Counted from the first letter of the stretch, positions 27,079-35,794 are shown. The stretch: 61,374 nucleotides of DNA from Bacteroidota bacterium (GCA_024244665.1 JAAEOI010000132.1:1-61374), one strand, 5' to 3'. Translations and numbers: made by a program. Notes: a model not told the origin generated them from the letters alone.

Positions 27079-28080
27079 TTAAACTGCCTGGAATTCAGTA
27101 AGGGCAAACCAGTCCCTCTCATCGGTATGTGTCCGGTTCAGCTTTAGTCCTGTCGTGGAGACAATCTCCTGAATATGACCGGGTGTATATTTATTGGAGT
27201 TTTCTGTGTGAATGGATTCTCCTTTTTTAAGCCTCAGTACATCCGAATGAAAAGGTGACAGAATGACAAGGTCCCTGTTGGCCACCAGGTGCATCTCAAT
27301 GCGCGACATCTCCTTATTGAAAAAGGCGAGATGATCGAAATCCTCCTTTCGAAAATCGGACTTGATCATTTCATTAACCGTATCCAGAATGTTTTTATTG
27401 AACGCTTCAGTAAGCCCCATGGAATCATTATATGCTGCATAAAGTACCGATTCGGGCTTGACCAGGTCCATCCCCAGTAAAAGCACATCTCCCGGTTTCA
27501 TCTGGCCGCTGATGTTCCTGAGAAGCTCAAGGGAATCGTCCCACTCGAAATTCCCGATTGTACTGCCAAAAAAACAGATCAGTGCCGGCCTGTTTCTTTG
27601 AATCAAATCAAACTGGGAAGTAAAGTCAACCGCAAACCCTTCCACTGAAACATATGGGAACAGATCGACCAAACCCTCCGCCGAATCCCTGATGGCCGAC
27701 TGGCTGATATCCATTGGCAGATAAGAAATGGTTCCCATGTTCATTTGCTCCACTGCAGAGAGAAGGATTGAAATTTTAGAATTGTCTCCCGGACCCAGTT
27801 CAATCACATCATATCCCTTGTATTGCTTCATTAATCCCGGAGCAATCCTTTTCAGAATGCCTTTCTCGGTCCGTGTAGGGTAATACTCTTCCAGCCGGGT
27901 AATCTCTTCAAACAGCCGGGAGCCGGCGGGATTATAGAAATACTTACTGGAGATCGATTTTTGCTTTGGGGTAAGGCCGGCAAGAATCTCATTTCTTACC
28001 TCATCCGGACCAATCTCCTGGAGCAGGTTGGTGATCGAAACCCTGTTCAGGGTGAAAACATCTTCGTTTACAAAATTCAT
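27079..28080 (-). CDS. egtD: L-histidine N-alpha-methyltransferase (EgtD/EanA type)
   Basis: 333 residues, the normal length for EgtD. SAM-binding motif VIELGPGDNSKISILL; the family hallmark YFYNPAGSRLFEEITRLEEYYPTRTE near residues 45-75; LICFFGSTIGNFEW in the middle; and the C-terminal SNKYTPGHI and DERDWFAL. It should trimethylate histidine to hercynine, the first step of ergothioneine synthesis. Its ATG overlaps the stop of the upstream rhodanese gene by four bases (ATGA), so the two are translationally coupled. No EgtB-type oxygenase is present; the partner is a rhodanese of the EanB type, so the eanA label of green sulfur bacteria is equally apt. Cytoplasmic. Confidence 0.92.
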   Translation of the reverse strand: MNFVNEDVFTLNRVSITNLLQEIGPDEVRNEILAGLTPKQKSISSKYFYNPAGSRLFEEITRLEEYYPTRTEKGILKRIAPGLMKQYKGYDVIELGPGDNSKISILLSAVEQMNMGTISYLPMDISQSAIRDSAEGLVDLFPYVSVEGFAVDFTSQFDLIQRNRPALICFFGSTIGNFEWDDSLELLRNISGQMKPGDVLLLGMDLVKPESVLYAAYNDSMGLTEAFNKNILDTVNEMIKSDFRKEDFDHLAFFNKEMSRIEMHLVANRDLVILSPFHSDVLRLKKGESIHTENSNKYTPGHIQEIVSTTGLKLNRTHTDERDWFALTEFQAV

Positions 28081-29381
28081 GCGCTGATATTATAGTTTCT
28101 TTCCGGCATCCCTGTCTCGGTGGGATTATCGGGATCGTTGCTCCACTCGAACCACCCCCCGTCGAACACCGAAACCCTTGGCCATCCCATTAAATATGCA
28201 TTAAACCACGCCTCACTTCCCCGCCATCCTGTACCGCAATAGAAGGCGTTGTGATTTTCCGGGACTACCCCCACCTCTTTCCATATCTCTGCAATCTCAT
28301 TGAATTCCCGGGTCGTATGATCCAGGTTGCGATAGTTCTCCATGTGGTAGGCGTCAGTACCGCAATTCCCAAAGACTGAACCCGGAATTCTTCCCTTTTT
28401 TTCGATATAGTTGTATCCGCTTACTTCACCGATATACTCGGGCCAGCTTCGCACACTGACCAGGTTGGCCTCGCCGGAAGCGATAATCTCTTTGGCCTCA
28501 GGCACATCCACTGCCAGTTCAGGCCTTCCGGGGATAGTAGTTTTAAACCCGCCCCGGTAAACAGGCTTGCTCTCTTCGGTGGTAATCTGATAACTGGCAT
28601 CTTCCCACGCTTTGAGTCCGCCGTTCAGGATCCTCACATCCTTCACTCCCGCGTACAACATGATGAATGCTGCACGGATCGATCCCAGGTGCCCTGCGCT
28701 GCTGCCAGGGAATGGATCATTATTGTCAGGAAAAGAGAACCTGCCGTAAAGGATCACGGTGGTATCTTCTGTGATTCCCAACTTTTCCAGGCTTGCTTTG
28801 AGCTCTTCGGGACTTCTGCGGTTCCAGGTTTCGGGCGACTCCAGGCTATTGGTATCCACATCCACGGCTCCCGGGATATGACCCTGCTCGTAAGCCCCGC
28901 GGTTGCGGTAATGCCCGTGACAAACCACAAAATTATCTCCTTCATACTCAGGGGGAGTACCTCCATCCAGAAGGATCTTCAGCCATTGTGGGTATACCAG
29001 CATATTATAGCGTTCCAGTCGGTCCATGGGCAAAGCTTCATCTGTGCTCCATTGCTCAACAAATTCGTTGTATATCCTGATTTTCTCGTATCCCGATTTT
29101 GAAAAGCGCTCAGCAAGCTTTTCTGATTCGGCACGCTGGTACCCGTAAATGACCAGGGTATGACCGGGAAGGATTTCCTTGGACCTGACAATCTCGATCC
29201 AGTCGATATAGTTGGCCCACTTCATAGGGAGGCTCCTGGCTCCCATAATGTGGCCACCCCTGGCTTCATCCTTCAATCGCCAACCGTTGTAGGCCTCAAC
29301 AGGCCTGGTATCAATAATGGAAGTTTGCGAATCGTTTAAAAGCTGTTGCAGGTCCGCCGTGGAGATATTCTGAAAGCCCAT
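28077..29381 (-). CDS. eanB: Three-domain rhodanese, probable hercynine sulfurtransferase EanB
   Basis: 434 residues from the ATG at 29381. Three rhodanese modules: in the first two the active-site Cys is replaced (VIYGYQR and VILYGRF where VxYC is usual); only the third is catalytic, with YCGTGWRG (Cys382). In Chlorobium limicola EanB, which inserts sulfur from polysulfide directly into hercynine, the catalytic residue is, as I recall, Cys412 with Tyr353 important for protonation. Here Tyr323 (SGYNYIEKKG) stands the same 59 residues before the Cys, and the Cys is likewise preceded by Tyr. Together with the overlapping EgtD-type gene this points to oxygen-independent ergothioneine synthesis. 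The alternative is an ordinary thiosulfate sulfurtransferase. An in-frame ATG at 29426 would extend into the NmrA remnant. Confidence 0.85.
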   Translation of the reverse strand: MGFQNISTADLQQLLNDSQTSIIDTRPVEAYNGWRLKDEARGGHIMGARSLPMKWANYIDWIEIVRSKEILPGHTLVIYGYQRAESEKLAERFSKSGYEKIRIYNEFVEQWSTDEALPMDRLERYNMLVYPQWLKILLDGGTPPEYEGDNFVVCHGHYRNRGAYEQGHIPGAVDVDTNSLESPETWNRRSPEELKASLEKLGITEDTTVILYGRFSFPDNNDPFPGSSAGHLGSIRAAFIMLYAGVKDVRILNGGLKAWEDASYQITTEESKPVYRGGFKTTIPGRPELAVDVPEAKEIIASGEANLVSVRSWPEYIGEVSGYNYIEKKGRIPGSVFGNCGTDAYHMENYRNLDHTTREFNEIAEIWKEVGVVPENHNAFYCGTGWRGSEAWFNAYLMGWPRVSVFDGGWFEWSNDPDNPTETGMPERNYNISA

Positions 29382-29400
29382 ATTCTGTTTTTGGATTATG

Positions 29401-29658
29401 TTATAGAATTGAAATATTGGTCCCATCCCGTATGTGCTCTGCCTGCAGCAGCTTCAAAATCGGATGAAATTCAAGGTAGGCCTCCTCGAAATCAGACCTG
29501 CTGTTGTAATCCCCAGGTTTAACCTTTATCCCAAGGTGTTCGGCTTTGGAAGGGTTTCGTGCGGTCCCCACCACATTCTCTCTTCCAATCTCGTGGATCA
29601 GTTTTTGAGCGATGGCTCCTCCAAGTTGTCCGCTTACAGCGCTTACTGCTACTCTCAT
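29401..29658 (-). pseudogene. Truncated NmrA-like NAD(P)-binding protein (quinone oxidoreductase type)
   Basis: From the ATG at 29658: MRVAVSAVSGQLGGAIAQKL, then VGTARNPSKAEHLGIKV and GDYNSRSDFEEAY, the standard N-terminal Rossmann half of NmrA/QOR2-like proteins. After about 65 residues the similarity ends abruptly and the frame stops after 86 codons; the remaining 200 or so residues of the family are missing. It ends 20 bases before the eanB start, so the deletion placed eanB directly behind this relic. Confidence 0.65.
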
Positions 29659-29848
29659 GCTTATTAGTATACTTATCAATAACAGATCAGGCTCCTTTGT
29701 GTTTAATAAAAAAGCACAAAGTTGAGCTCACTGCCCTTAAGATCATGTACTACTTCAGTTTACAAATCGGGAATACTCGAGTATGGATCAAGGAATTCCT
29801 CTTCACTATCGAATTTATTGCCAGGAGATTATGGATATTCCTCCTCTT

Positions 29849-30015
29849 TCATATGTGGAAAACAGGTGAATCGTATGCAGGCAAAAGTGCTGCCTTCACC
29901 ATCTGTCCGATTTCGTTGAGCTCCTGTGCAGCCTTTCTCCAGTCATCAAGACTTGCACCATCATGAAACCAGAACGCGGAGCAAACCATCTGTTTCATTT
30001 CCAATGCGCCGGCAC
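29849..30015 (-). pseudogene. Fragment of a sugar phosphate isomerase/epimerase
   Basis: One frame reads SAFWFHDGASLDDWRKAAQ, then ELNEIGQMVKAA, and soon stops. This resembles the helix that precedes the YHNH motif in TIM-barrel xylose-isomerase-like proteins (compare the intact gene at 49665). The metal-binding part and both ends of the barrel are absent. The call rests on about 35 residues. Confidence 0.35.
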
Positions 30016-30292
30016 CTCAAGTGTACCCGATTTCCTGGAACCCCTCAGATCATAATCATAACACCAGTCAGGTTCAATGGTGGTAATCCCCACCATGCTG
30101 GCTCCAAAATGATGGGCCACCTTTTTAATCAGCTTAGCAACAAGTTCCGGGCTCTTGATAGGCATGGGATCCCCGATTGGCCACTGTGGACCGATCTTAA
30201 AATCGGACAGCTCCGGCGGAAACTGCCCCTCCGACTTTTAAAAATTCACGCCGGGCACAACTTTCATCCCCTTTGCTTGTTCTCTTATTCAT
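29995..30292 (-). pseudogene. Remnant of a Tat-exported reductive-dehalogenase-like protein
   Basis: From an ATG at 30292 the frame reads a twin-arginine signal (ARREFLKVGGAVSAGA) and stops at 30197. In a shifted frame directly behind it comes PPELSDFKIGPQWPIGDPMP, then ELVAKLIKKVAHHFGASMVGI and EPDWCYDYDLRG, ending in EVPAHWK and TGA (29995-29997). The second block resembles the N-terminal half of reductive-dehalogenase-domain proteins (recollection). The distance between the two blocks is too short for an intact gene, so both a deletion and a frameshift occurred; the cobalamin and iron-sulfur parts are gone. Confidence 0.5.
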
Positions 30293-30397
30293 GCTGGAGT
30301 ATATTTTTGTCAGGGTTTTAGAATTTAATAAATATATGCTTTTCAGACCTTAACTGCGATAATTGAAATTTATTGTCGCAAAATGTTTTTATTGTCG

Positions 30398-30405
30398 TAC
30401 CTTCG
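30398..30405 (+). promoter_or_regulatory. Candidate -7 element of the DEAD-box helicase gene
   Basis: TACCTTCG, one mismatch to TAnnTTTG, 17 bases before the ATG, with TTG at 30373-30375 at a spacing of about 22. The surrounding sequence is AT-rich. Confidence 0.45.
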
Positions 30406-30422
30406 CGAACTAATATAAAGAT

Positions 30423-32162
30423 ATGGAATTTAAGGAGTTAGGATTGCCTGATGAGATACTGAAAGCAATCACAAAATTGGGGTTCGTTACCCCTTCAGAG
30501 ATCCAGGAAAAGGCCATCCCGATCCTTTCAGCAGGTGAGCGCGATTTCGTGGGTCTGGCCCAGACCGGGACTGGAAAAACTGCCGCGTTCGGACTACCGC
30601 TAATTCAACACGTCGATTTTAAGTCAAAAGATACCCAGGGGCTCATAATCTGCCCCACCAGGGAACTCTGCATGCAGATTACCAAAGACCTGGTCTCCTT
30701 TGCATATTACCAGACCAAACCCAATATCGTTCCGGTATATGGGGGATCGAGTATATCGGACCAGATCCGCCTTATCAAAAGAGGTGCCCACATCGTAGTT
30801 GCCACTCCGGGTCGACTGCTGGACCTTATAAACCGCAAGGCCATCAAACTACAAACCGTACAGCGGGTTATCCTTGATGAAGCCGACGAGATGCTGAACA
30901 TGGGTTTCAAGGAGGATATCGATGGTATCCTGGAACAAACTCCTGCCATGAAAAGGGTATGGCTCTTCTCTGCCACCATGCCAAAGGCAGTGAGGCGTAT
31001 TGCCAACAACTACATGGTCGAACCCGAGGAGATCGTAGTGGGAAAGCAGAACAGTGTGGCTGCAAACATCGATCACCGATACTACATGATGAAGGAGAGG
31101 GACCGCTATTATGCGATAAAAAGGATCCTGGACTACTACCCCGATATCTTTGGACTGATCTTCTGCAGAACCCGGAGAGAGACAGCTCAAATCTCCGATA
31201 AACTGGAGAAGGAGGGTTACGATGTGGTGTCGCTGCATGGTGACCTGTCACAGGCACAGCGGGATGCCGCCATGAAAAAATTCAGGGAACGAACCGTAAA
31301 GGTACTGGTTGCAACAGATGTAGCTGCCAGGGGGCTCGATGTGCACGACATCAGTCACGTTATCCATTACAACCTGCCCGACGATATTGAAAACTATACC
31401 CACCGGAGCGGCCGGACTGCCAGGGCGGGGAAAGCCGGGAAATCACTGGTTCTGATCAATACCCGGGAGTTGCACAGGATCAAGCAGATAGAAAAAATGA
31501 TCGGTGCCAACATCACATACAGGAGGATTCCGGAAGCCGAGGATATCTGCGAAAAACAGATGTATGCATTGATGGACCGGGTGGTGCAAACACCCATCGA
31601 TGATGAGGCCATCGACCGCTACTGGCCTGTTTTCTATGAGAAACTCAAAGATCTGCCCACCGAAGAGATTGTTCTGAAGTTTATCTCCACTGAGCTCAAT
31701 GCTCACCTTGATTATTACAAGGGAGCCGGAGATCTGAATGCTGACCAGGAAAAGGGCGGCCGGACCCAAAGTGCGCGCAGGGAGAAGGGCGAATTTAACC
31801 GGAATGTGAGCGGACCCAAGAAGCGCTTTACCCTCGATTTGGGGGAAAACCAGAACATGAACAAGGGTGCCCTGGTGAGGCTGGTTTGTTCCGAGACCGG
31901 GGTCGACAGCAACCACATTGGCCGCATCGAAATTCACTCCCGCTTCTCATACTTCGAGGTGGATGAATCGGTCTCGAATGTAGTACTTCCTAAAATTGGT
32001 CAAGGAACCTACGAAGGAAAATCATACAATGTAGCCCTCTCAAAGGATCAGGATGGCGGGGGTAGCTACACTGTAAGAAACTACAGAGGAAAAAGCAGGA
32101 GTGGCAGCAGCTATCACGGCAAAAAACAGGGGAACAAAAAGCCTTATAAGAAGAAGTATTGA
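30423..32162 (+). CDS. DEAD-box ATP-dependent RNA helicase with DbpA-type RNA-binding domain
   Basis: 579 residues. The RecA-like core (1-370) has FxxLGLPDEIL-type Q-motif sequence (TPSEIQEKAIP), motif I AQTGTGKTAAFG, Ia PTRELCMQI, II DEADEML, III SATMP, IV FCRTRRE, V ATDVAARGLDV and VI HRSGRTARAG. A linker is followed by a DbpA RNA-binding domain (about 465-540: ALVRLVCSETGV, then IGRIEIHSRFSYFEV) and a basic low-complexity tail rich in Gly, Ser, Lys and Tyr. It most resembles the CsdA/DeaD group involved in ribosome assembly and cold adaptation. Monocistronic housekeeping gene. Confidence 0.95.
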   Translation: MEFKELGLPDEILKAITKLGFVTPSEIQEKAIPILSAGERDFVGLAQTGTGKTAAFGLPLIQHVDFKSKDTQGLIICPTRELCMQITKDLVSFAYYQTKPNIVPVYGGSSISDQIRLIKRGAHIVVATPGRLLDLINRKAIKLQTVQRVILDEADEMLNMGFKEDIDGILEQTPAMKRVWLFSATMPKAVRRIANNYMVEPEEIVVGKQNSVAANIDHRYYMMKERDRYYAIKRILDYYPDIFGLIFCRTRRETAQISDKLEKEGYDVVSLHGDLSQAQRDAAMKKFRERTVKVLVATDVAARGLDVHDISHVIHYNLPDDIENYTHRSGRTARAGKAGKSLVLINTRELHRIKQIEKMIGANITYRRIPEAEDICEKQMYALMDRVVQTPIDDEAIDRYWPVFYEKLKDLPTEEIVLKFISTELNAHLDYYKGAGDLNADQEKGGRTQSARREKGEFNRNVSGPKKRFTLDLGENQNMNKGALVRLVCSETGVDSNHIGRIEIHSRFSYFEVDESVSNVVLPKIGQGTYEGKSYNVALSKDQDGGGSYTVRNYRGKSRSGSSYHGKKQGNKKPYKKKY

Positions 32163-32173
32163 GCCAGCCGGGA

Positions 32174-33433
32174 TCATTGCCCGACCCGGTAGACCAGCAA
32201 GGACTTTCCGTGCCGCAGGTAAAGCTTTCCTTCATAAATGGAAGGATGTGACCAGTGGGGTCCGGATCCCTGATCTATCCTGAATTCCGACTTGATGGAA
32301 AAGCGTTCCGGAGTTGCCTCAACCAGTGCCATGTTCCCCTTACGCTCATCATAACAGATCAGCATACCGCCGGAGGTGATCACCTGGCCCTTGGTGTACC
32401 AATCCTCCTCATACATCAGCTCTCCCGTTTCCCAGTCAAGGCAGACCCAGTTGCCACTTCTGATGGTGGTGTAATTTGAGCCGTAGAGGTATCCCTCAAC
32501 CACCACCACGCCTCCATGATGCACATCCAGCTTTCCTGACTTCCACTTAACAGATACTGACCTGTAGTCATCGGCCATTTCCAGCATTACTCCCGTATGG
32601 TTATAACCGCTGGTAATGAAGATCTCGTTCCCAATGGACAGTGGAGTCACCGGGTTGATGTCCCCGCCCATCATGGGCTTGTCAATGGCTGTATATTCTA
32701 GTTGCCAGAATATCTCACCATCAGCGGCATTGACACAGATGACATTGTTCCCTGTTACGCTTACGATTAGTTTATACCCCTCCCTCTCTATCAAAAGAGG
32801 CGAGGTATAGCTACTCTGGTCCTGGATACTCTCGCTTGTCCATATTGTATTTCCATTGCTTTTGTCCACTGCCACCATGGTCGTCGTCTCCCCGCAGGGT
32901 GTATAGATCATCATATCATCCACGATAAGGGGAGACTCGGCGGTTCCCCAGCTTCCGTATACCGCTCCAAAAGCCGTATAACCATCTACCGTCCATGATA
33001 GTTTTCCACTGCCCAGGTCCACGCAGGCCAGGTCGCCTGCACCACTGATCAGGTATGCATATCCATCTTCGATGGTAGGTGTACACCTGGCAGCTCTGAA
33101 GGATTTACCCCAGGCATCGCCATAGCGGGTGATCCAAAGGGTACTTCCATCTGGATTTAAAGCTGTGAGGATTTCATCTCCTTCCTCAATCCCGGTGGTA
33201 TAAATCACTTCATCTTTCACCACAACCGAGGAATACGACTCCGGGAGCTCATCCACATGCAACAATAGTTTCGGACCACCCTCGGGCCATTGTCCAAACA
33301 GGCCCTCTGATGGAAATTCCCCGGATCGGCCCACTCCCCTCCACTGGGTGGTAGATTGGGCATTCACATTGAAAAAAGCCACCTGGATCAAAACCAGCGT
33401 GGCTGTAATAGACACTCTTAAAATTCTCATCAT
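32174..33433 (-). CDS. PQQ-binding-like beta-propeller protein, secreted
   Basis: 419 residues with a cleavable signal peptide (to FNVNAQ) and the family opening TTQWRGVGRSGEFPSEGL. Blade motifs recur: YSSVVVKDEVIYTTG, LNPDGSTLWITRYG, VDLGSGKLSWTVDG, VDKSNGNTIWTSE and VNAADGEIFWQLEY. It is the second propeller protein of this type in the window (see 1131) but lacks a lipobox. An SD-like AGAAGGAG lies just upstream of the second Met codon at 33430, so that start may be the one used. Function unknown; periplasmic scaffold or sugar-related roles have been proposed for relatives. Confidence 0.85.
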   Translation of the reverse strand: MMRILRVSITATLVLIQVAFFNVNAQSTTQWRGVGRSGEFPSEGLFGQWPEGGPKLLLHVDELPESYSSVVVKDEVIYTTGIEEGDEILTALNPDGSTLWITRYGDAWGKSFRAARCTPTIEDGYAYLISGAGDLACVDLGSGKLSWTVDGYTAFGAVYGSWGTAESPLIVDDMMIYTPCGETTTMVAVDKSNGNTIWTSESIQDQSSYTSPLLIEREGYKLIVSVTGNNVICVNAADGEIFWQLEYTAIDKPMMGGDINPVTPLSIGNEIFITSGYNHTGVMLEMADDYRSVSVKWKSGKLDVHHGGVVVVEGYLYGSNYTTIRSGNWVCLDWETGELMYEEDWYTKGQVITSGGMLICYDERKGNMALVEATPERFSIKSEFRIDQGSGPHWSHPSIYEGKLYLRHGKSLLVYRVGQ

Positions 33434-33452
33434 CTCCTTCTCAAATTGCCGA

Positions 33453-33460
33453 CAAATATA
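33453..33460 (-). promoter_or_regulatory. Candidate -7 element of the second PQQ-propeller gene
   Basis: TATATTTG on the minus strand, exact TAnnTTTG, about 20 bases before the start codon and directly against the stop codon of the metallophosphoesterase gene. It suggests separate transcription of the propeller gene. Confidence 0.4.
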
Positions 33461-34573
33461 CTATTGTTTTTTCGGTATTAGCTTTACAACGGTGATCTCA
33501 CTGTGAGTTCCAAACCGCATGGGCGGACCGAAGGTTCCCGCTCCGGAGGAGACATAAATTTTCGTTCCCTGGTAGTCGTGCAGCCCTTTGTTGAATTGAT
33601 AGATCAACTCCCCGATAAAATTCACCGGGAAGAGCTGACCGGCATGGGTGTGACCTGCCAGGTAAAGATCCACACCCTTTTCCCTGGCATACTGAATGCC
33701 ATCGGGACTGTGGTGGAGCAGGATGGTCGGTTTATCCGGATCTGAGGGGATTCCGGGAAGGATGGATCTGAGGGTAGCCAGTTCGCCGGCAGTATGCATG
33801 TTGACACTGTTTTCATCGGCCAGCATATGGTTCAGCCCAATGATCTGAATCTCACCCTGGCTGGCAACATCATTGGAGAGCACCTTTACTCCTATCGCCT
33901 TTAAGCTACTCTTGACTCGCTCAATTCCGCTGTATCCGTCATGGTTCCCCTCTACAAAATAGACAGGGGCATTCAGTTGCTTCAATGGGTCCAGGCACGC
34001 ATCACAAAACCTGATTTTCCCGTCAAACAGATCGCCAGTAATCAGCACCATATCCACATCCCGGCTATTGCACCGATCAACGATCCGGTGCAGAAACTTC
34101 TCTCCCCTGAAATGGCCCAGGTGGATATCGCTAAGGTGCATGGCCCTCACCTCCTGCTGCAAACCTTTAACGCCCACCTCTATCTCAGTGGTCCTTACCT
34201 GGAAGGCATTCCAGGTGGCATAGGCGGAAACTGTCAGGGCCATGACCAGCACAGCAACTCCATAATAAAAGGGCTGCACTTTCACCACCAGACGGGCCAG
34301 TTCAACTACCAGCAGTGAGAGGAGCAGGTATAGCAGGAATCCCATAAGAAAGGCCCCCACACTATAAAGCACGTGGCCCGGGAAACTGGTTGAATTTGTA
34401 AACCCGGCTACCCCTCCTATCATTAATATTGTTGCAGCAACAAACAGGAAGTACATCGAACGTGTACTCTTCATTCCGAAATACCATGAGAACCTCATGG
34501 AGAGATAGATATTGGCTCCAACCACTACCCCCAGGAAAAGGAACATCATGATAATGGGAACAAGTTGCTTCAT
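33461..34573 (-). CDS. Membrane-anchored metallophosphoesterase
   Basis: 370 residues. Four hydrophobic segments fill the first 125 residues, followed by a calcineurin-like phosphoesterase domain with all metal-binding motifs: MHLSDIHLGHFRG, ITGDLFDG, VEGNHDGYSG, LLHHSP and LAGHTHAGQLFP. The layout matches the YkuE/YaeI-like group, some of which hydrolyse lipid-linked phosphates such as UDP-diacylglucosamine; the substrate here is unknown. The last blocks (VSSGAGTFGPPMRFGTHSEITVVKL) are typical of the group. It is the upstream gene of the minus-strand pair with the PQQ-propeller gene. Confidence 0.9.
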   Translation of the reverse strand: MKQLVPIIMMFLFLGVVVGANIYLSMRFSWYFGMKSTRSMYFLFVAATILMIGGVAGFTNSTSFPGHVLYSVGAFLMGFLLYLLLSLLVVELARLVVKVQPFYYGVAVLVMALTVSAYATWNAFQVRTTEIEVGVKGLQQEVRAMHLSDIHLGHFRGEKFLHRIVDRCNSRDVDMVLITGDLFDGKIRFCDACLDPLKQLNAPVYFVEGNHDGYSGIERVKSSLKAIGVKVLSNDVASQGEIQIIGLNHMLADENSVNMHTAGELATLRSILPGIPSDPDKPTILLHHSPDGIQYAREKGVDLYLAGHTHAGQLFPVNFIGELIYQFNKGLHDYQGTKIYVSSGAGTFGPPMRFGTHSEITVVKLIPKKQ

Positions 34574-34634
34574 CTACAACAATGGGTTGATAATCGACTT
34601 TTTCGTGATGACCTGGTCACCTCTCTTCACCTGA

Positions 34635-34829
34635 ATCACTGTCACAGCAGTGCCTGGAAAATACTATTCCTGGCAGTTGATTTTGGTTCAGCTACTTAAA
34701 TATCGGCTTTTTATCCCATATGCCAAAGTCCCCCGATTTCAGGACTGGTTACAGGTCAACATCCCAAAAATGCAGCTCACCGATAATTTTCCGGCGTACA
34801 TCGATTTTCCCTGGATTAGCCCAGGATAA
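34635..34829 (+). other. Unassigned open frame, possible gene remnant
   Basis: A 64-codon frame without an ATG near its start reads YYSWQLILVQLLKYRLFIPY, then VPRFQDWLQVNIPKMQ and FPAYIDFPWISPG. The composition looks protein-like, but I do not recognise the family. It occupies most of the gap between the divergent metallophosphoesterase and the DUF2953-like gene. Confidence 0.25.
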
Positions 34830-34846
34830 CACCATAGTTTTACACC

Positions 34847-35374
34847 ATGTTTTGGTACATTTTCATAGCTCTTATACTGATTACCCTTCTCTGGATACTG
34901 TTCGGTCCGGTCATCATTTTCCTTAATACCGAAAGCAAGAGGTACTCCCTGTCCCTTCCTGGAATATTTAGAGCAAAAGTGGTACCCACAGCAGAACTGT
35001 TTATGATCAGGGGTTCGGTATTTTTCATTCCCTACCGCTTCGATCCCTTTCACAGAAAGCCAAAGAAAAAGAAAGAAAAACCTGAGAAGCCTCCCCGGAA
35101 AAAGAGATCCTTCAAACTCTCAAATGGTATGAGCATGGGAAAGAATATCATGCACTCATTCCGTATCCGGAAACTGCATCTCGATATCGACACAGATGAC
35201 TATGCCCTGAATGCCTGGTTGATCCCGGCTTTTTCAGCGCTTAATTCTGAAAACATCAGCTTACAGGCAAATTTCGAAGGAAACGCCTCACTGCTGCTTG
35301 ATCTGAGGACCAGGTTAGGTGCACTATTATGGGCCTTCCTTAAAACCAAATACAATTCAATGTTAAATCAATAA
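34847..35374 (+). CDS. DUF2953-like (YtfI-type) membrane-anchored protein
   Basis: 175 residues. One N-terminal membrane helix (about 3-27) is followed by a strand region, a highly basic linker (about 68-88: HRKPKKKKEKPEKPPRKK) and a C-terminal part with IRKLHLDIDTDDYALNAWLIPAFSAL. The strand pattern and the position just upstream of a YtfJ/GerW gene resemble the Bacillus ytfI-ytfJ pair, in which YtfI is a DUF2953 protein. The assignment rests largely on that synteny. Twelve bases separate it from ytfJ, so they form an operon. Confidence 0.55.
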   Translation: MFWYIFIALILITLLWILFGPVIIFLNTESKRYSLSLPGIFRAKVVPTAELFMIRGSVFFIPYRFDPFHRKPKKKKEKPEKPPRKKRSFKLSNGMSMGKNIMHSFRIRKLHLDIDTDDYALNAWLIPAFSALNSENISLQANFEGNASLLLDLRTRLGALLWAFLKTKYNSMLNQ

Positions 35375-35386
35375 AACAACAACAAA

Positions 35387-35794
35387 ATGGAAATCAGAGT
35401 AGATGAATTATTAGACAAGGTATCCGGACATGTAAAAAGCATTGCCAGTACCGACACCATCCTCGGGGATGAGTTTACAATGGGCGAATACACCTGCAGG
35501 CCCGTCATTAAGGTGGGTACCGGATTCGGTAGCGGAACCGGGACGGGCGATGATCCGAAAAGAAAGACCAGTGGCACAGGCGGAGGCGCCGCTGCCGGAA
35601 TCGGGGTTACCCCTGTTGGATTCCTGGTTGCCAAAGGAGATGAGATCTCTTTTATCCCTTCCGACAGGAAAGCCGGGCTCTCCACCCTCCTTGAAAAGGT
35701 CCCCGACCTCGTAGAGAAAGTGGCTGAGATGAAAAACAAAAAAGAGGGTCAGACTGAAGAGAAAAAGGAAGACAAGAAAGAGAAGAAGGGATAG
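35387..35794 (+). CDS. ytfJ: GerW/YtfJ family protein
   Basis: 135 residues. Family core: VDELLDKVSG, then TILGDEFTMGEYTCRPVIKVGTGFG-type strands, a glycine-rich stretch (SGTGGGAAAGIGVTPVGFLV) and DEISFIPSDRK, followed by a helix and a Lys/Glu tail (KEGQTEEKKEDKKEKKG). In Bacillus YtfJ (GerW) is a sporulation protein needed for germination with some nutrients. Bacteroidota do not form spores, so the ancestral role must be something else, unknown. Cytoplasmic; cotranscribed with the DUF2953-like gene. Confidence 0.85.
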   Translation: MEIRVDELLDKVSGHVKSIASTDTILGDEFTMGEYTCRPVIKVGTGFGSGTGTGDDPKRKTSGTGGGAAAGIGVTPVGFLVAKGDEISFIPSDRKAGLSTLLEKVPDLVEKVAEMKNKKEGQTEEKKEDKKEKKG

